Source: Psychrobacter urativorans
GTDB taxonomy: Bacteria; Pseudomonadota; Gammaproteobacteria; Pseudomonadales; Moraxellaceae
DNA length: 64,000 nucleotides
Direction of reading: 5' to 3'
Assembly (NCBI RefSeq): GCF_001298525.1
Contig: NZ_CP012678.1
Location: forward strand, 1,178,001 to 1,242,000
The position numbers and the translations under genes are program-made. The notes under the pieces are model-generated. The model was not told the DNA's origin. It saw only the letters and a list, made by a program, of their open reading frames with translations, and searched no databases. Each line of letters begins with the position of its first letter. Positions within the stretch are counted from its first letter, which is position 1. Below are positions 1 to 8,735 of this stretch, in pieces.

Positions 1-184
1 TGCTCGTGGGCGCACCCTGACTCAAGCCTTTTATTTTCAGCTAAAAAATGATCCTAAAGGTCTCCCAAAAGTAAAAGGTGGTGACGACGCGGCAAAAGCA
101 TTTTGGTTACCGTTAGCTGAACTTGATGCCACTAAAATGTTTGAAGATCATTATGCCATTATTACAAAAATGGTCGGACTGTAA
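1..184 (+). CDS. NUDIX-type protein, C-terminal end (partial)
   Basis: The frame beginning at base 2 is open and ends at TAA 182-184, so only the last 60 residues of a gene entering from the left are visible. The tail includes GDDAAKAFWLPLAEL and ends EDHYAIITKMVGL. The pattern 'GGDDA..A.W.PL.EL....FEDH..II' is typical of the C-terminus of NUDIX hydrolase domains, as in bifunctional NMN adenylyltransferase/NUDIX proteins. The next gene is nicotinamide phosphoribosyltransferase, which makes NMN, so an NadM-NUDIX fusion acting in the same NAD salvage route is the natural reading. The NUDIX box itself lies outside the window, so the assignment rests on the tail and the neighbour. Confidence 0.7.
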   Translation, partial: ARGRTLTQAFYFQLKNDPKGLPKVKGGDDAAKAFWLPLAELDATKMFEDHYAIITKMVGL

Positions 185-340
185 AAAGGACGGGCTATAA
201 GACGAGCTATAAATTGCTTTTTGCTCACTTTTGCAAGGCACATCAATAAAGCTAACCAACGGTAGAAACAAACACTATTAATACACCGTTAATAAGCAAA
301 TCATAAGCCGTAACCTTGCCACAAATAAAGGAATCCTTGG

Positions 341-1738
341 ATGTATACCAGTAACCTTAATAATTTAATCCTCAATAGTGACAGCTATAAAACCTCGCAT
401 TGGGTGCAATATCCTGCTGGCAGTGAGTATTTATCGAGCTATATTGAAGCGCGTGGTGGTGACTACGATGTGGTATTTTTTGGGCTGCAAGCCTTTATTA
501 AAGAATACCTCAGTACGCCAATCACTCATCGCGATATTGATGAAGCCGAAACCATTATCCACGCGCATGGCTTAACCTTTAACCGCGCAGGTTGGGAGCG
601 TTTGGTTGATAAGCATGGCGGATATCTGCCACTGCGCATTGAAGCCATAGCGGAAGGCAGTATCGTGCCAGTGTCCAATGTGGTTTGCCAAGTGGTGAAT
701 ACCGACCCTGAGTTTTATTGGCTGCCCAGTTATATTGAGACGGCATTGCTACGCTCGATTTGGTATCCCTCTACGGTTGCCAGTGTGTCGCATTATTGCA
801 AAAATATCATTCGAGATGCGCTAGAAAAATCGGCTGATAATGCCGAATCATTAATATTCCGCTTGCATGATTTTGGTTCACGCGGGGCGTCCAGTCATGA
901 GTCAGTGGCGCTCGGCAGCTTGGCACATTTGGTCAACTTTGCTGGTACAGACTCGATGACTGCTTTAGTCGCCGCTAGTCGTTGGTATCAAATGACCGAT
1001 GATATGCCCGCGTTTTCGATTCCTGCGGCTGAACATAGCACTATGACGGCATGGGGACGCGAGGGCGAAACGGCGGCATTTGCCAATATGATTGCGCAAT
1101 TTGGCGGTGAGGGTAAGGCGTTTTCAGTGGTGTCCGACAGCTATGATTTATGGAACGCGATTGATAATATTTGGGGCACTACTTTAAAAGAAGACGTCAA
1201 AAATATGGGGGGCACTTTGGTTATTAGACCTGATAGTGGCGAGCCAACCAAGGTAGTGCGCGAAGCATTAGAACGCTTGGCAGTAAAATTTGGAACCACT
1301 ATTAATAGTAAAGGCTATAAAGTATTGCCCGATTACGTGCGTGTCATTCAAGGTGACGGCATCAGTCCGCAAAGTCTCAGCAAAATCATCGATGTGGTGT
1401 TAGCAGCAGGGTTTAGTGCCGAGAATATCACCTTTGGTATGGGCGGTGGTTTACTGCAACAAGTCAATCGCGACACCATGAGCTGGGCGATGAAAGCAAG
1501 CGCTATTAGCATTAATGGCACGTGGAAAGATATCTATAAAGACCCCATTACCAGTCATTCTAAGCGCTCCAAAAAAGGTCGATTGGCATTAGTAAAAGAT
1601 AATGAGGGAAATATTCAATCTATCAAAACTGATGACCTGCACACTCACGTAGACAATCTATTACGTGATGTTTATGTCGATGGCAAATTATTAATTGAAG
1701 ATAACCTCACCACTATTCGGGAGCGCGCGGGATGGTAG
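341..1738 (+). CDS. nadV: Nicotinamide phosphoribosyltransferase
   Basis: Cytosolic enzyme that joins nicotinamide and PRPP to make NMN, the first step of one-enzyme NAD salvage. The 465-residue length fits the NAMPT/NadV family. Visible signatures are the N-terminal NSDSYKTSHW..YP segment, HDFGSRG at 176-182, EHSTM at 231-235 containing the histidine that is catalytic in the family, RPDSGEP near 296-302 for PRPP/phosphate binding, and FGMGGGLLQQ followed by RDTMSWAMK near the C-terminus. The ATG follows AAAGGAATCCTTGG. The NUDIX-type gene upstream probably uses the product. The downstream SGNH hydrolase start overlaps the last seven bases of this gene, so the two are likely cotranscribed. 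No key residue appears missing. Confidence 0.95.
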   Translation: MYTSNLNNLILNSDSYKTSHWVQYPAGSEYLSSYIEARGGDYDVVFFGLQAFIKEYLSTPITHRDIDEAETIIHAHGLTFNRAGWERLVDKHGGYLPLRIEAIAEGSIVPVSNVVCQVVNTDPEFYWLPSYIETALLRSIWYPSTVASVSHYCKNIIRDALEKSADNAESLIFRLHDFGSRGASSHESVALGSLAHLVNFAGTDSMTALVAASRWYQMTDDMPAFSIPAAEHSTMTAWGREGETAAFANMIAQFGGEGKAFSVVSDSYDLWNAIDNIWGTTLKEDVKNMGGTLVIRPDSGEPTKVVREALERLAVKFGTTINSKGYKVLPDYVRVIQGDGISPQSLSKIIDVVLAAGFSAENITFGMGGGLLQQVNRDTMSWAMKASAISINGTWKDIYKDPITSHSKRSKKGRLALVKDNEGNIQSIKTDDLHTHVDNLLRDVYVDGKLLIEDNLTTIRERAGW

Positions 1739-2679
1739 CCATTACTAAGTTTAAGAAACGCCATACAGCTAAAACTATCTATACTAAAATCGTTCCCACT
1801 AAAACCACCACGGCTAAAATAACAGCCACCGCAAAAAATGTGCTTCTCGCTCCTATTTATATCTATCAAGGGCACAAAGTCAAACGCGATACCGTACGGC
1901 TCCCTGAACCAGTGGGCGATAGATGTGGTCATATTCAGCTCAATACAATAAATGGTTTTACCACGTCGAACCTGCCAACGCTACGCCTCATGATTGTTGG
2001 TGATTCAGCAGCGGCGGGTGTTGGCAGTCAGACTCAGCAACAGGCATTAGCCGGACAGTTAATCCCCGCTTTGCAGCAACAGTCTGCTATTCATACGCAG
2101 TTCGATGAGATTATTTGGTCACTACAAGCCAGCACTGGGCTTACAAGCTTTGATATTTTACGCCGTCTTTACGTACTTGCTTCTCCAAGCCAGCCTATCG
2201 ATGTGATGGTACTGAGCGTTGGCGTAAATGACACCACCGCGAATGTTTCAAGTGCTAAATGGCGGCAGCAATTGGAAGATATTATTGCCATTGCCCAACG
2301 TAAATTTGGCGTGCGTCAGCTAATTTTTTGTAGCTTACCACCAATGGCAAAAATGCCGGCATTGCCATCACCATTAAGTGGTTTTATTGGCGCAAAAGCC
2401 GCCAGTCTTGATGGAATATTGCAGCGAGTTTGTAATCAGCACATTTATCACCAGAATAAGGGTGTGCATTATCTAGCAGCCGATTTTACACAAATGGCAA
2501 AAGAGAATACCCATAAAGACGGCGCTAATGGCGCACCGTTTGACGCTAGTGTCATGTTTGCAAGCGATGGCTTCCACCCGAGCAGCCTAACTTATGGGTA
2601 TTGGGCGCAACAACTTGCCGATCAGATTGCTAATCTACTTGACCACTCAGCCGATAAATCATATGTAAACTGCAACTAA
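1732..2679 (+). CDS. SGNH/GDSL-family hydrolase
   Basis: Predicted esterase or lipase-like hydrolase of 315 residues. Block I with the nucleophile serine is GDSAAAG at 90-96, block III is GVND at 165-168, and block V with the catalytic Asp and His is DGFHPS at 280-285. The first ~80 residues are basic and threonine-rich and lie outside the SGNH fold; a later start is possible, since no strong Shine-Dalgarno sequence precedes the ATG at 1732. That ATG overlaps the end of nadV, suggesting translational coupling. Substrate cannot be read from sequence; SGNH enzymes include acyl esterases, lysophospholipases and carbohydrate deacetylases. A link to NAD salvage is only positional. Confidence 0.82.
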   Translation: MVAITKFKKRHTAKTIYTKIVPTKTTTAKITATAKNVLLAPIYIYQGHKVKRDTVRLPEPVGDRCGHIQLNTINGFTTSNLPTLRLMIVGDSAAAGVGSQTQQQALAGQLIPALQQQSAIHTQFDEIIWSLQASTGLTSFDILRRLYVLASPSQPIDVMVLSVGVNDTTANVSSAKWRQQLEDIIAIAQRKFGVRQLIFCSLPPMAKMPALPSPLSGFIGAKAASLDGILQRVCNQHIYHQNKGVHYLAADFTQMAKENTHKDGANGAPFDASVMFASDGFHPSSLTYGYWAQQLADQIANLLDHSADKSYVNCN

Positions 2680-2703
2680 AAAACCAAACGCAAAAGACAA
2701 CGC

Positions 2704-2737
2704 AAAAAAAACCGCTGATCACTCAGCGGTTTTTTTT
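2704..2737. terminator. Bidirectional rho-independent terminator
   Basis: Perfect 8-bp stem ACCGCTGA (2711-2718) with TCAGCGGT (2723-2730) around a 4-base loop, flanked by an A-run on the left and a T-run on the right. It can terminate both the SGNH hydrolase gene (+) and rpmE2 (-), which converge here. Confidence 0.9.
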
Positions 2738-2772
2738 CATTCAGCAAAATGCATTTATACAATAGGTATAAA

Positions 2773-3054
2773 TTATTCAGCAGAATCAGTATCAGCTTTC
2801 TTGTTACGACCACCAAAAGCGCCGAAACGTTTGTTAAAGCTAGCAACACGACCTTCAGTAGACGTTTTGCGTTGTTCGCCAGTATAGAATGGATGCGACG
2901 CACTTGAGATATCAAGTGGGTAGTATGGGTATTCTGACCCTTCGTATTCACGAGTGGTTTTGGTTTTAACGGTTGAACGGGTTAAGAAAAACACGTCAGC
3001 GTTAGTATCATGGAACAAAACGTCATGGTAATCAGGATGGATATCTTTACGCAT
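2773..3054 (-). CDS. rpmE2: 50S ribosomal protein L31, type B
   Basis: Large-subunit ribosomal protein of 93 residues, beginning [16 protein letters not shown] and containing [20 protein letters not shown], the type B L31 pattern. It lacks the CxxC zinc-binding cysteines of the zinc-type paralogue. In other bacteria the zinc-free form is made under zinc limitation and replaces the zinc form (family knowledge). The C-terminal tail [10 protein letters not shown] is acidic. It is monocistronic, with a convergent terminator downstream and a long non-coding, possibly structured stretch upstream. I did not find a convincing Zur operator. Confidence 0.95.
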   Translation of the reverse strand: MRKDIHPDYHDVLFHDTNADVFFLTRSTVKTKTTREYEGSEYPYYPLDISSASHPFYTGEQRKTSTEGRVASFNKRFGAFGGRNKKADTDSAE

Positions 3055-3260
3055 AATATACTCTCTAGGTCCGATGTATGCTCAGCCTTATTGACGATTT
3101 GTCAGACTGCACACACGTAACTGAGGCACTAAGGACATCTACCGGTCTGGCAACTGCGTCACTGGCTTATTCCAGCACCCAATACCACACCTCTGCTCGC
3201 TTAGCCTTTCCCCAGTGGGAAAATCAAACGACGATTTTAACGGTTTTTAGGGTTTGATGC
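3055..3260 (-). promoter_or_regulatory. Possible structured 5' leader of rpmE2
   Basis: About 200 non-coding bases directly upstream of rpmE2 hold several complementary segments. GATGT 3073-3077 pairs with ACATC 3135-3139. CTCAG 3081-3085 pairs with CTGAG 3121-3125. CCTTA 3086-3090 pairs with TAAGG 3130-3134. The last two pairings cross, so they are either mutually exclusive or a pseudoknot. A hairpin TTTCCC/GGGAAA lies near 3207-3222, and ATCAAAC 3223-3229 pairs with GTTTGAT 3252-3258. The stretch is less AT-rich than ordinary spacers here. A ribosomal-protein autoregulatory leader is one explanation. No known riboswitch was matched with confidence. Confidence 0.4.
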
Positions 3261-3547
3261 AAGCACTGTAAGCGTTCAGCAGCAATGAAACTAAAGAAAA
3301 TTTATGTAGAACCACCTGCTAAAACCCCGTGCGCAATGGCTGAATATTTACTACAGTTTACCCTGTAAAATCCGTGTAATCAGCCACTATTGTTAAGCTG
3401 GCTTTCATAAATATACTGACTTTTGCTGGCAAATACGTTATAAAAGCTAAGTGAAATTGGCTAAAACCTAATTAAACCTAGCCAAAACCATCCGTATTTT
3501 CTATTTACCAACCTATCTATTTATACACCTATAAAGGACACGATATA
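3261..3547. other. Non-coding divergent spacer between rpmE2 and the yceI-like gene
   Basis: AT-rich spacer that should hold the promoters of both divergent genes. No credible ORF was found. A GTTATAAAA segment lies near 3438, but no full palindrome resembling a Zur box accompanies it. Confidence 0.5.
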
Positions 3548-4153
3548 ATGCGCATTTCTATAACCAATCGTCTTACTAAAGCCATGTTAATTGGCTCCGC
3601 GCTTGTCGTTACAACCATTGCCAGCGCTGCGCTACCAACTCAATGGTAGCTTGATAATTCCCATACTCGCGTTGGATTTTCAGTTGAGCATTTAGGCTTT
3701 TCAACCACTATGGGACATTTTGATAAGGTAAATGGGTCGCTCAGCTATAATATGAAAACACCCAATAAGACCCAAATGAACTTTGTTATCGACACAGACA
3801 GTATCAATACCTCATGGGCACCACGCGACAAACATTTAAAAACTGACGACTTCTTTAATGTGGTTAAATACCCAACCATGACCTTTAAATCTACCAAAGT
3901 AGTCTTTATCAATCCACAGCAAGCCAAAGTCACCGGTAATTTTACCTTATTGGGAAAAACGAAACCATTGACCTTAGATGTGACCCTCAAAAAAATAGGT
4001 AATAGCCCCATGACTAAAGAACCGGTTATCGGCTTTCGCGCAACGGGCAATATCGACCGTGTGGCTTATGGCATGACTACCTTTGCGCAAGGTATCACTA
4101 CTAATGTACCTATCCAAATCGATGGTGAATTGATAGAGAAAAAAGCCAAATAA
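3548..4153 (+). pseudogene. YceI-family periplasmic protein gene with internal amber codon
   Basis: The reading frame starts at ATG 3548 after AAAGGACACGATATA. It encodes a clear signal peptide (basic MRISITNRLTK, hydrophobic core, SAALPTQ), then hits TAG at 3647-3649 (codon 34). It stays open in the same frame to TAA 4151-4153. After the stop comes LDNSHTRVGFSVEHLGFS, the start of the YceI lipocalin-like domain, then GNFTLLGKTKPLTLDVTL and a C-terminal GMTTFAQGITTNVPIQIDGE, all typical. Full length would be about 201 codons, normal for the family. The stop falls between signal peptide and mature domain, so no exported product is expected unless the codon is read through. An internal ATG at 3710 would lack the signal and the first strands. 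One base change (for example CAG or AAG to TAG) explains it. Sequencing error cannot be excluded. Confidence 0.85.
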
Positions 4154-4180
4154 AATTAAGTCATAAAAGCTATATCCATA

Positions 4181-4212
4181 AAAAAAGCAGCCCCTATAAA
4201 GACTGCTTTTTT
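4181..4212. terminator. Rho-independent terminator
   Basis: AAAAAAGCAG (4181-4190) pairs with CTGCTTTTTT (4203-4212) after the yceI-like gene. It also lies downstream of the convergent lipoprotein gene and may act in both directions. Confidence 0.8.
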
Positions 4213-4275
4213 AGTTAACGACAGATTAAAAGGGTATCAACTCAATGCATTTGATTGGCTATTATCTTGCTAAAA

Positions 4276-4713
4276 CTATCTAATGATAACCACATGCCAG
4301 TCACCGCCTTTGTTATCGCCGTGCTTATCACCCATTGCTTTATCATTGGCGTAGAAATATAAAGGTTTACCATTCATCGCCCATTGATATTTGCCATCTT
4401 CACGTTTAAATGCTGCAAATTGACCAGAGGCTTTAGCATTACTAGGTGCCATAAATGCTGGCCAAGCCACCATACACACCGAACCACATTCAGACTTGTT
4501 CATTGAATCTTTGTCATAAGTATACAACGTCATATGCTTGGCTGAATCGACCAAGACGCCATTCTTACTGGTTACTGGCGCAGTATTGTTGCTGCTACTA
4601 TGAACTTCATGCATACCTGACGTATCGTTACCCACGACATTTTTTAGCGTTGAACAGCCTGTCAATGCTAAAACACCCGTGAGTGCCGATAGTAAAATAA
4701 TATGTTTCATCAT
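4276..4713 (-). CDS. Lipoprotein with secreted-repeat (PF03640/COG4315-type) domain
   Basis: A 145-residue protein with a lipoprotein signal peptide: MMKHIILLSALTGVLALTGC, with lipobox LTGC at 17-20. After a linker, the mature part has GVLVDSAKHMTLYTYDKD, CGSVCMVAWPAF, then REDGKYQWAMNGKPLYFYANDK and GDWHVVIIR. This is the repeat pattern of the family of small secreted proteins often annotated 'lipoprotein with conserved repeat'. The two cysteines in CGSVC could form a disulphide. It is likely outer-membrane or periplasmic. The biochemical role of the family is not established. It is transcribed alone. Confidence 0.85.
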   Translation of the reverse strand: MMKHIILLSALTGVLALTGCSTLKNVVGNDTSGMHEVHSSSNNTAPVTSKNGVLVDSAKHMTLYTYDKDSMNKSECGSVCMVAWPAFMAPSNAKASGQFAAFKREDGKYQWAMNGKPLYFYANDKAMGDKHGDNKGGDWHVVIIR

Positions 4714-5380
4714 AATGTCCTTATAATTAGAAATGATACTGAGCTGCTTTAAACACGTATTTTTATTTATTAAACGTCTCTACTTTTCTACCTTTACCGC
4801 TATCTTCAATCATTTTCAATATAGCATACCCTTTAAATCATTCCATTTTACCGTTATAAAAACTTACAAAAGCCTATTAAATTTACAAACGATATAAGAA
4901 ACATAAATAGGTTTCCCCTAGAAATAAGCAGTCATGAGATTTTTATGATTTCAAGCACGGCTTCATTATAATTTTCTAATGCACGACTTTTTGCTTGAGT
5001 ACATTTAATTGCGGTTCATTGACAAAACTCATGCATCTTATTACTTATTTAATAGGATATTTGAGGCTAATTTTTGTAAAATGACTTCATAAAATCATTA
5101 TAACGATAAGTATATCTACACAATATTTGACTATGAATAGTGACGCTAATGGCTATTTAGCTATCTTGAACTATGTAACATTGAACTATGCAACCCCCGC
5201 TATCATATCAATGCAAGGCTAGTAAAGAATATAACCTTATTATTCCAAATAATAATCAATAAATATCCAATAAAAATATTTAATAAAAATACTCAATAAA
5301 TTGTTCAACCACAAAATTTATAGAAGCTTTAAGCATGTGACTATGCTAATGCTGATGATATTAAGGATATAACCACGACA
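4714..5380. other. AT-rich intergenic region, no gene seen
   Basis: About 670 bases without a credible ORF. It must contain the promoters of the divergent lipoprotein and FAD oxidoreductase genes. From about 5241 to 5310 it has degenerate AT repeats of the type AATAAATATCCAATAAAAAT, which could be bent DNA. No RNA gene was recognised. Confidence 0.6.
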
Positions 5381-6991
5381 ATGACTCATTCTCCTACAAA
5401 CGCTCAATTCCAAGCAGTCAAACGTGATGCGGCGACTGATGCTAAAACGCACGCTAAACCCGTCAAACGCGTTGGTATTCTGGGTGGCGGTGCGGCAGGA
5501 TCAACCATTGCTATTCGTCTGGCAGCACTGGGGCTTGAGACTTATGTGTTTGAAAAACAAAGCTCGCTGATTGATGGACCGCCGATGTGCCATTTGCATG
5601 CCGGTGGCAATTTATACCGTGAAATTCCTGATGAAGATTGTGTGGCATTGCTCAAGCAATGTATCGATATCGTGCGCCTTTATCCTTATACCATCGATGT
5701 GCGCCCGACTGTCTTTGCTGTGCCGACGCGCGATGCGGGTATGCCCGAGGATTTATTACCACGTCTTGATACTTTAACGGATGCTTATCATGAACTTATC
5801 GAACAGGACATCAATAATAAAATATTAGGCGAACCTGAAAACTATTATCAGCTATATAGTCATGAGCAGTTGATTGAGTTATCCAAGCGTGAGCAAGTGG
5901 CTATCCCTAGCTGCGTGGATGAGTGGATGATTCCGGTAGCCAAGTATTTAGATTTGAATAAAGTTAAATTTCCACTGATTGTGGTACAAGAATATGGCTG
6001 GAATATCTTTCGTTTGGCAGCCTCTGCACAGTTGGCATTAGCCGAATATGCGCATGCCCACGTTTTTACGAGCACTACCGTTAAACAAGTCGTGGCGGTT
6101 GATTGTGAAAACTGTTCGAACATTGACCACCATGTCAGAAAATGGCGTATTGATTATCAGCAAAATAGTGACATTCTAGATAATGAAGCTAAAATTGATT
6201 CTATCGAAGTCGATTATCTAATCAATGCTTGCGGCTTCCGTACTGGCATTATTGACGATATGGTTGGGGTTAATGTCACGCGGATGGTGGAGTTTAAATC
6301 TTCATATGTTACCCATTGGGGTGAGACTGGTGGGCAAATACCGGAGATTATTATTTATGGGGCGCGTGGTACGCCTGAAGGTATGGCGCAACTGACACCT
6401 TATCCAAACGGTTATTTTCAGATTCATGGTATGAGTAAATTTATTACCTTATTTAATGATGGTTTGGTTGCCTCTACTAAAGACAGCGCCCAACCCAAGC
6501 TGCCGGCGCAATATGTGCATTATATTGAAGATGGCTGGGATAAAGCGCCACTACAAGCGCGTAGTCAGCAATCTATTGATTATGTGGCTGAGTTTGTACC
6601 GACCTTTAGTAGCGCACGCACCGTTGGTAATGCGTTATATGGTGGTCAGCAAATCCCTGGTGTCGATGATACACTGCGTGTGGCGGATGTGAGCTTATAT
6701 CCTAATTTGCACTATGCGCGCGCTGAGAATGTTAAAGCCTCATCAACCTTGATTGCTGCTGATGAAATTGTGCAGCAACTCACTGAGATGGGTATATTGG
6801 ATAACGACCTGCCGGCAAATCATGAGCGTTATGCTCATCAATGGGCATATCTCATGCATAACGACAGCGTGGCTATCGATAAAGTAGCACGCGTATTGGC
6901 TTATGAGCGCGGTTTTCCCATCCCGATGGCAGATGTGAATCATAATCTCCGCACAGATATTTTGAATAACTTAACCACCGCTGACGTATAA
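5381..6991 (+). CDS. FAD-dependent oxidoreductase, substrate unknown
   Basis: A 536-residue flavoprotein. After about 28 polar residues, VGILGGGAAGSTIAIRLAAL is a Rossmann dinucleotide-binding beta-alpha-beta unit (GxGxxG-like LGGGAAG at 34-40), and ETYVFEKQ supplies the acidic end of the second strand. The later segment VDYLINACGFRTG is the second FAD contact typical of DAO/GR2-type flavoproteins, and NLHYARAENVKASSTLIAADEIVQQL near the end resembles the C-terminal FAD motif. No transmembrane helix or CxxC is evident. The gene is alone, followed by its own terminator, so context gives no substrate clue. I recognise the fold but not the reaction. Confidence 0.8.
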   Translation: MTHSPTNAQFQAVKRDAATDAKTHAKPVKRVGILGGGAAGSTIAIRLAALGLETYVFEKQSSLIDGPPMCHLHAGGNLYREIPDEDCVALLKQCIDIVRLYPYTIDVRPTVFAVPTRDAGMPEDLLPRLDTLTDAYHELIEQDINNKILGEPENYYQLYSHEQLIELSKREQVAIPSCVDEWMIPVAKYLDLNKVKFPLIVVQEYGWNIFRLAASAQLALAEYAHAHVFTSTTVKQVVAVDCENCSNIDHHVRKWRIDYQQNSDILDNEAKIDSIEVDYLINACGFRTGIIDDMVGVNVTRMVEFKSSYVTHWGETGGQIPEIIIYGARGTPEGMAQLTPYPNGYFQIHGMSKFITLFNDGLVASTKDSAQPKLPAQYVHYIEDGWDKAPLQARSQQSIDYVAEFVPTFSSARTVGNALYGGQQIPGVDDTLRVADVSLYPNLHYARAENVKASSTLIAADEIVQQLTEMGILDNDLPANHERYAHQWAYLMHNDSVAIDKVARVLAYERGFPIPMADVNHNLRTDILNNLTTADV

Positions 6992-7011
6992 AAACCAAAC
7001 TTTAAATCGAA

Positions 7012-7058
7012 AAAAACCGGAGCTACAGGCTAATCATTAGCGCTTTGCTCCGGTTTTT
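7012..7058. terminator. Rho-independent terminator between convergent genes
   Basis: AAAAACCGGAGC (7012-7023) pairs with GCTCCGGTTTTT (7047-7058). The loop contains a small inner repeat, GCTAATCATTAGC. It serves the oxidoreductase gene and probably the convergent LOG-family gene. Confidence 0.9.
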
Positions 7059-7094
7059 ATTTTATGCGAAAATATTTATATTAACTGATTAATA

Positions 7095-7772
7095 TCAATT
7101 GCCAGCCATTTTTTCTGTATTGACTGCATCATCGATTTCTACTATCTCTTGTAATAAATCAATAGCCTCGGCAATCGTATTACAGACCACCAAGCGATCA
7201 AGGTCTTGCTGCTTCATAAAGCCTTGCTCAGCCGTATATTTTAAATGCTCAATCAAACGGTCATAAAAGCCATTGATATTCAGAATAATCATCGGCTTTT
7301 CATGCTGATAGAGCTGTCGCCATGTGGCAATTTCCATAATTTCCTCTAACGTACCTAAGCCACCAGGTAAAGTGATAAAGGCGTCAGCATACTCTGCCAT
7401 CACGGTTTTACGGGTGTGCATGGTATCGGTCAAATGCAGACGTGTTAGACCTTCATGGGCAATTTCGTGTTTGAGCATAAAAGTGGGAATCACACCAACT
7501 GCTTGTGCCCCACCCTGAATCACTTCATCCGCTACTGCGCCCATCAGACCAATACTAGCACCGCCATAGACCAGCCCCATACCGTTATCCGCTAGTGCAC
7601 TCCCCAACTCACGTGCCGCTTGCTCATAGATATCATCATTGCCCAAGCGCGAGCCACAGTAAACCGCGACCAAAGGCATAGCAAGTAATGATTTATCGAC
7701 TGCTTTTTCAATATGGGTGATATCTTGACTGGTGATAACTTCATACATGTGATTGTTAATGCTCATTTGCAT
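7095..7772 (-). CDS. LOG-family (TIGR00730) nucleotide phosphoribohydrolase
   Basis: A 225-residue Rossmann-fold protein of the lysine-decarboxylase-like/LOG family. The signature PGGLGTLEE is at 136-144, preceded by RK at 121-122, and GGASIGLMGAVAD lies near 70-82; these are the residues that bind and cleave nucleoside 5'-monophosphates in characterised members. The family releases the base from AMP or cytokinin monophosphates; the physiological substrate in this organism is not known. Family homology begins around LVAVYCGSRLG, so the ~33 residues before it are an extension. The start could be residue 1, 3 or 9 (all Met). Confidence 0.88.
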   Translation of the reverse strand: MQMSINNHMYEVITSQDITHIEKAVDKSLLAMPLVAVYCGSRLGNDDIYEQAARELGSALADNGMGLVYGGASIGLMGAVADEVIQGGAQAVGVIPTFMLKHEIAHEGLTRLHLTDTMHTRKTVMAEYADAFITLPGGLGTLEEIMEIATWRQLYQHEKPMIILNINGFYDRLIEHLKYTAEQGFMKQQDLDRLVVCNTIAEAIDLLQEIVEIDDAVNTEKMAGN

Positions 7773-8106
7773 ATAGCGTTGTATCCTTTAATGTTAACGA
7801 GGTTAAGGTGATGATTTTTTAAATTATAATGGGTTTTAATAGTGGTATTCACCTACCTAACAATATACCGGATGTACTAATAGTTGCCTTATGTTCACAG
7901 CCTTTATGAATCAATGAGCTATACCATATACTGTATTTTTAAGTATTTATTCTATAAATATATCCGACATTTATCTTACCATATGGCACATCAACTGGTG
8001 ATAATAGCAATTTATTTCTACGCAATTACTACATTTTTGACCACCTATTATCAACTATTTAATCTGCATCAATGTCTGCTCATCAAAGCCTATTAAGGTG
8101 ATTATT
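7773..8106. other. Divergent intergenic region
   Basis: Spacer between the LOG-family gene (-) and the M23 peptidase gene (+). It contains a TATAAT hexamer at 7825-7830. A short open frame at 7884-8096 has no Shine-Dalgarno sequence and an implausible composition, so it is not called. Confidence 0.4.
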
Positions 8107-8688
8107 ATGCTGTCCTCCAAACTACCTACCCCTTTAGCAAAACAGGTAACTGACATGTTGGTTAAAGGTTTTATAATAATGGTGTGTTTATTAGCCATAT
8201 CTTTATTTATTATGCCAGTGCTTAATAAATCACCGTCTATCGTGGTTGCCACATGGCAAAAAATAAAGTTATTGCAACAAGAGTTACCAACGGATAATAG
8301 CTTGCCAAGTCCGCTACCTAACCGACATCTCGCGGATACGTGGGGTGGCGCGCGCAGCGAAGGTCGCTCGCATGAAGGCATTGATATTTTTGCGCCACGC
8401 GGTACACCAATTCAAGCAACCACCAAAGGCGTGGTCAATAAAGTTGGCGACGATCGACTGGGTGGTCAGGTGATTTTTATTATTGGTGCCGGTGGCGCAG
8501 CACATTATTATGCGCATCTAGACTCTTATGCTGATATCCGTCCTAATGATTGGGTTGATGCTGGTGATATCATCGGTTATGTGGGAGACAGTGGCAATGC
8601 TAAAGGCACACCGCCACATGTGCATTATGGTGTTTATATCAATGGGCGCGCGGTAAATCCTTATCCTTTATTGATTAAAAGCCAATAA
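8107..8688 (+). CDS. M23-family (LytM-type) metallopeptidase, membrane-anchored
   Basis: A 193-residue protein with one N-terminal membrane segment (roughly [23 protein letters not shown]) and a periplasmic LytM domain. Zinc-binding motifs are [14 protein letters not shown] (His and Asp ligands) and PHVHYGVY (HxH). [18 protein letters not shown] and [13 protein letters not shown] are also typical. Such domains cleave peptide cross-links of peptidoglycan or act as divisome activators. The start at ATG 8107 was chosen because AAGGTG ends six bases before it; the in-frame GTG at 8098 lies inside that site. Next to a divergent LOG gene and convergent phoR; no operon. Confidence 0.88.
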   Translation: MLSSKLPTPLAKQVTDMLVKGFIIMVCLLAISLFIMPVLNKSPSIVVATWQKIKLLQQELPTDNSLPSPLPNRHLADTWGGARSEGRSHEGIDIFAPRGTPIQATTKGVVNKVGDDRLGGQVIFIIGAGGAAHYYAHLDSYADIRPNDWVDAGDIIGYVGDSGNAKGTPPHVHYGVYINGRAVNPYPLLIKSQ

Positions 8689-8735
8689 TGAGCCAACAAT
8701 TACAAACCCCAGAATAGTTTTAACACCTTAACATG

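Noticed and set aside
3055..3260. Cobalamin riboswitch in front of rpmE2
   Set aside because: Fragments such as CCCACTGGGGAAAGGC and TTGCCAGACCGG recall parts of the B12 aptamer, but the upstream core elements are missing and L31 is not a usual target. Kept only as an unassigned structured leader.
3438..3450. Zur operator for rpmE2
   Set aside because: GTTATAAAA is present, but the second half of the palindrome is not.
7884..8096. 70-codon frame before the M23 peptidase gene
   Set aside because: No ribosome-binding site; Tyr/His/Ile-rich translation of an AT-rich spacer.
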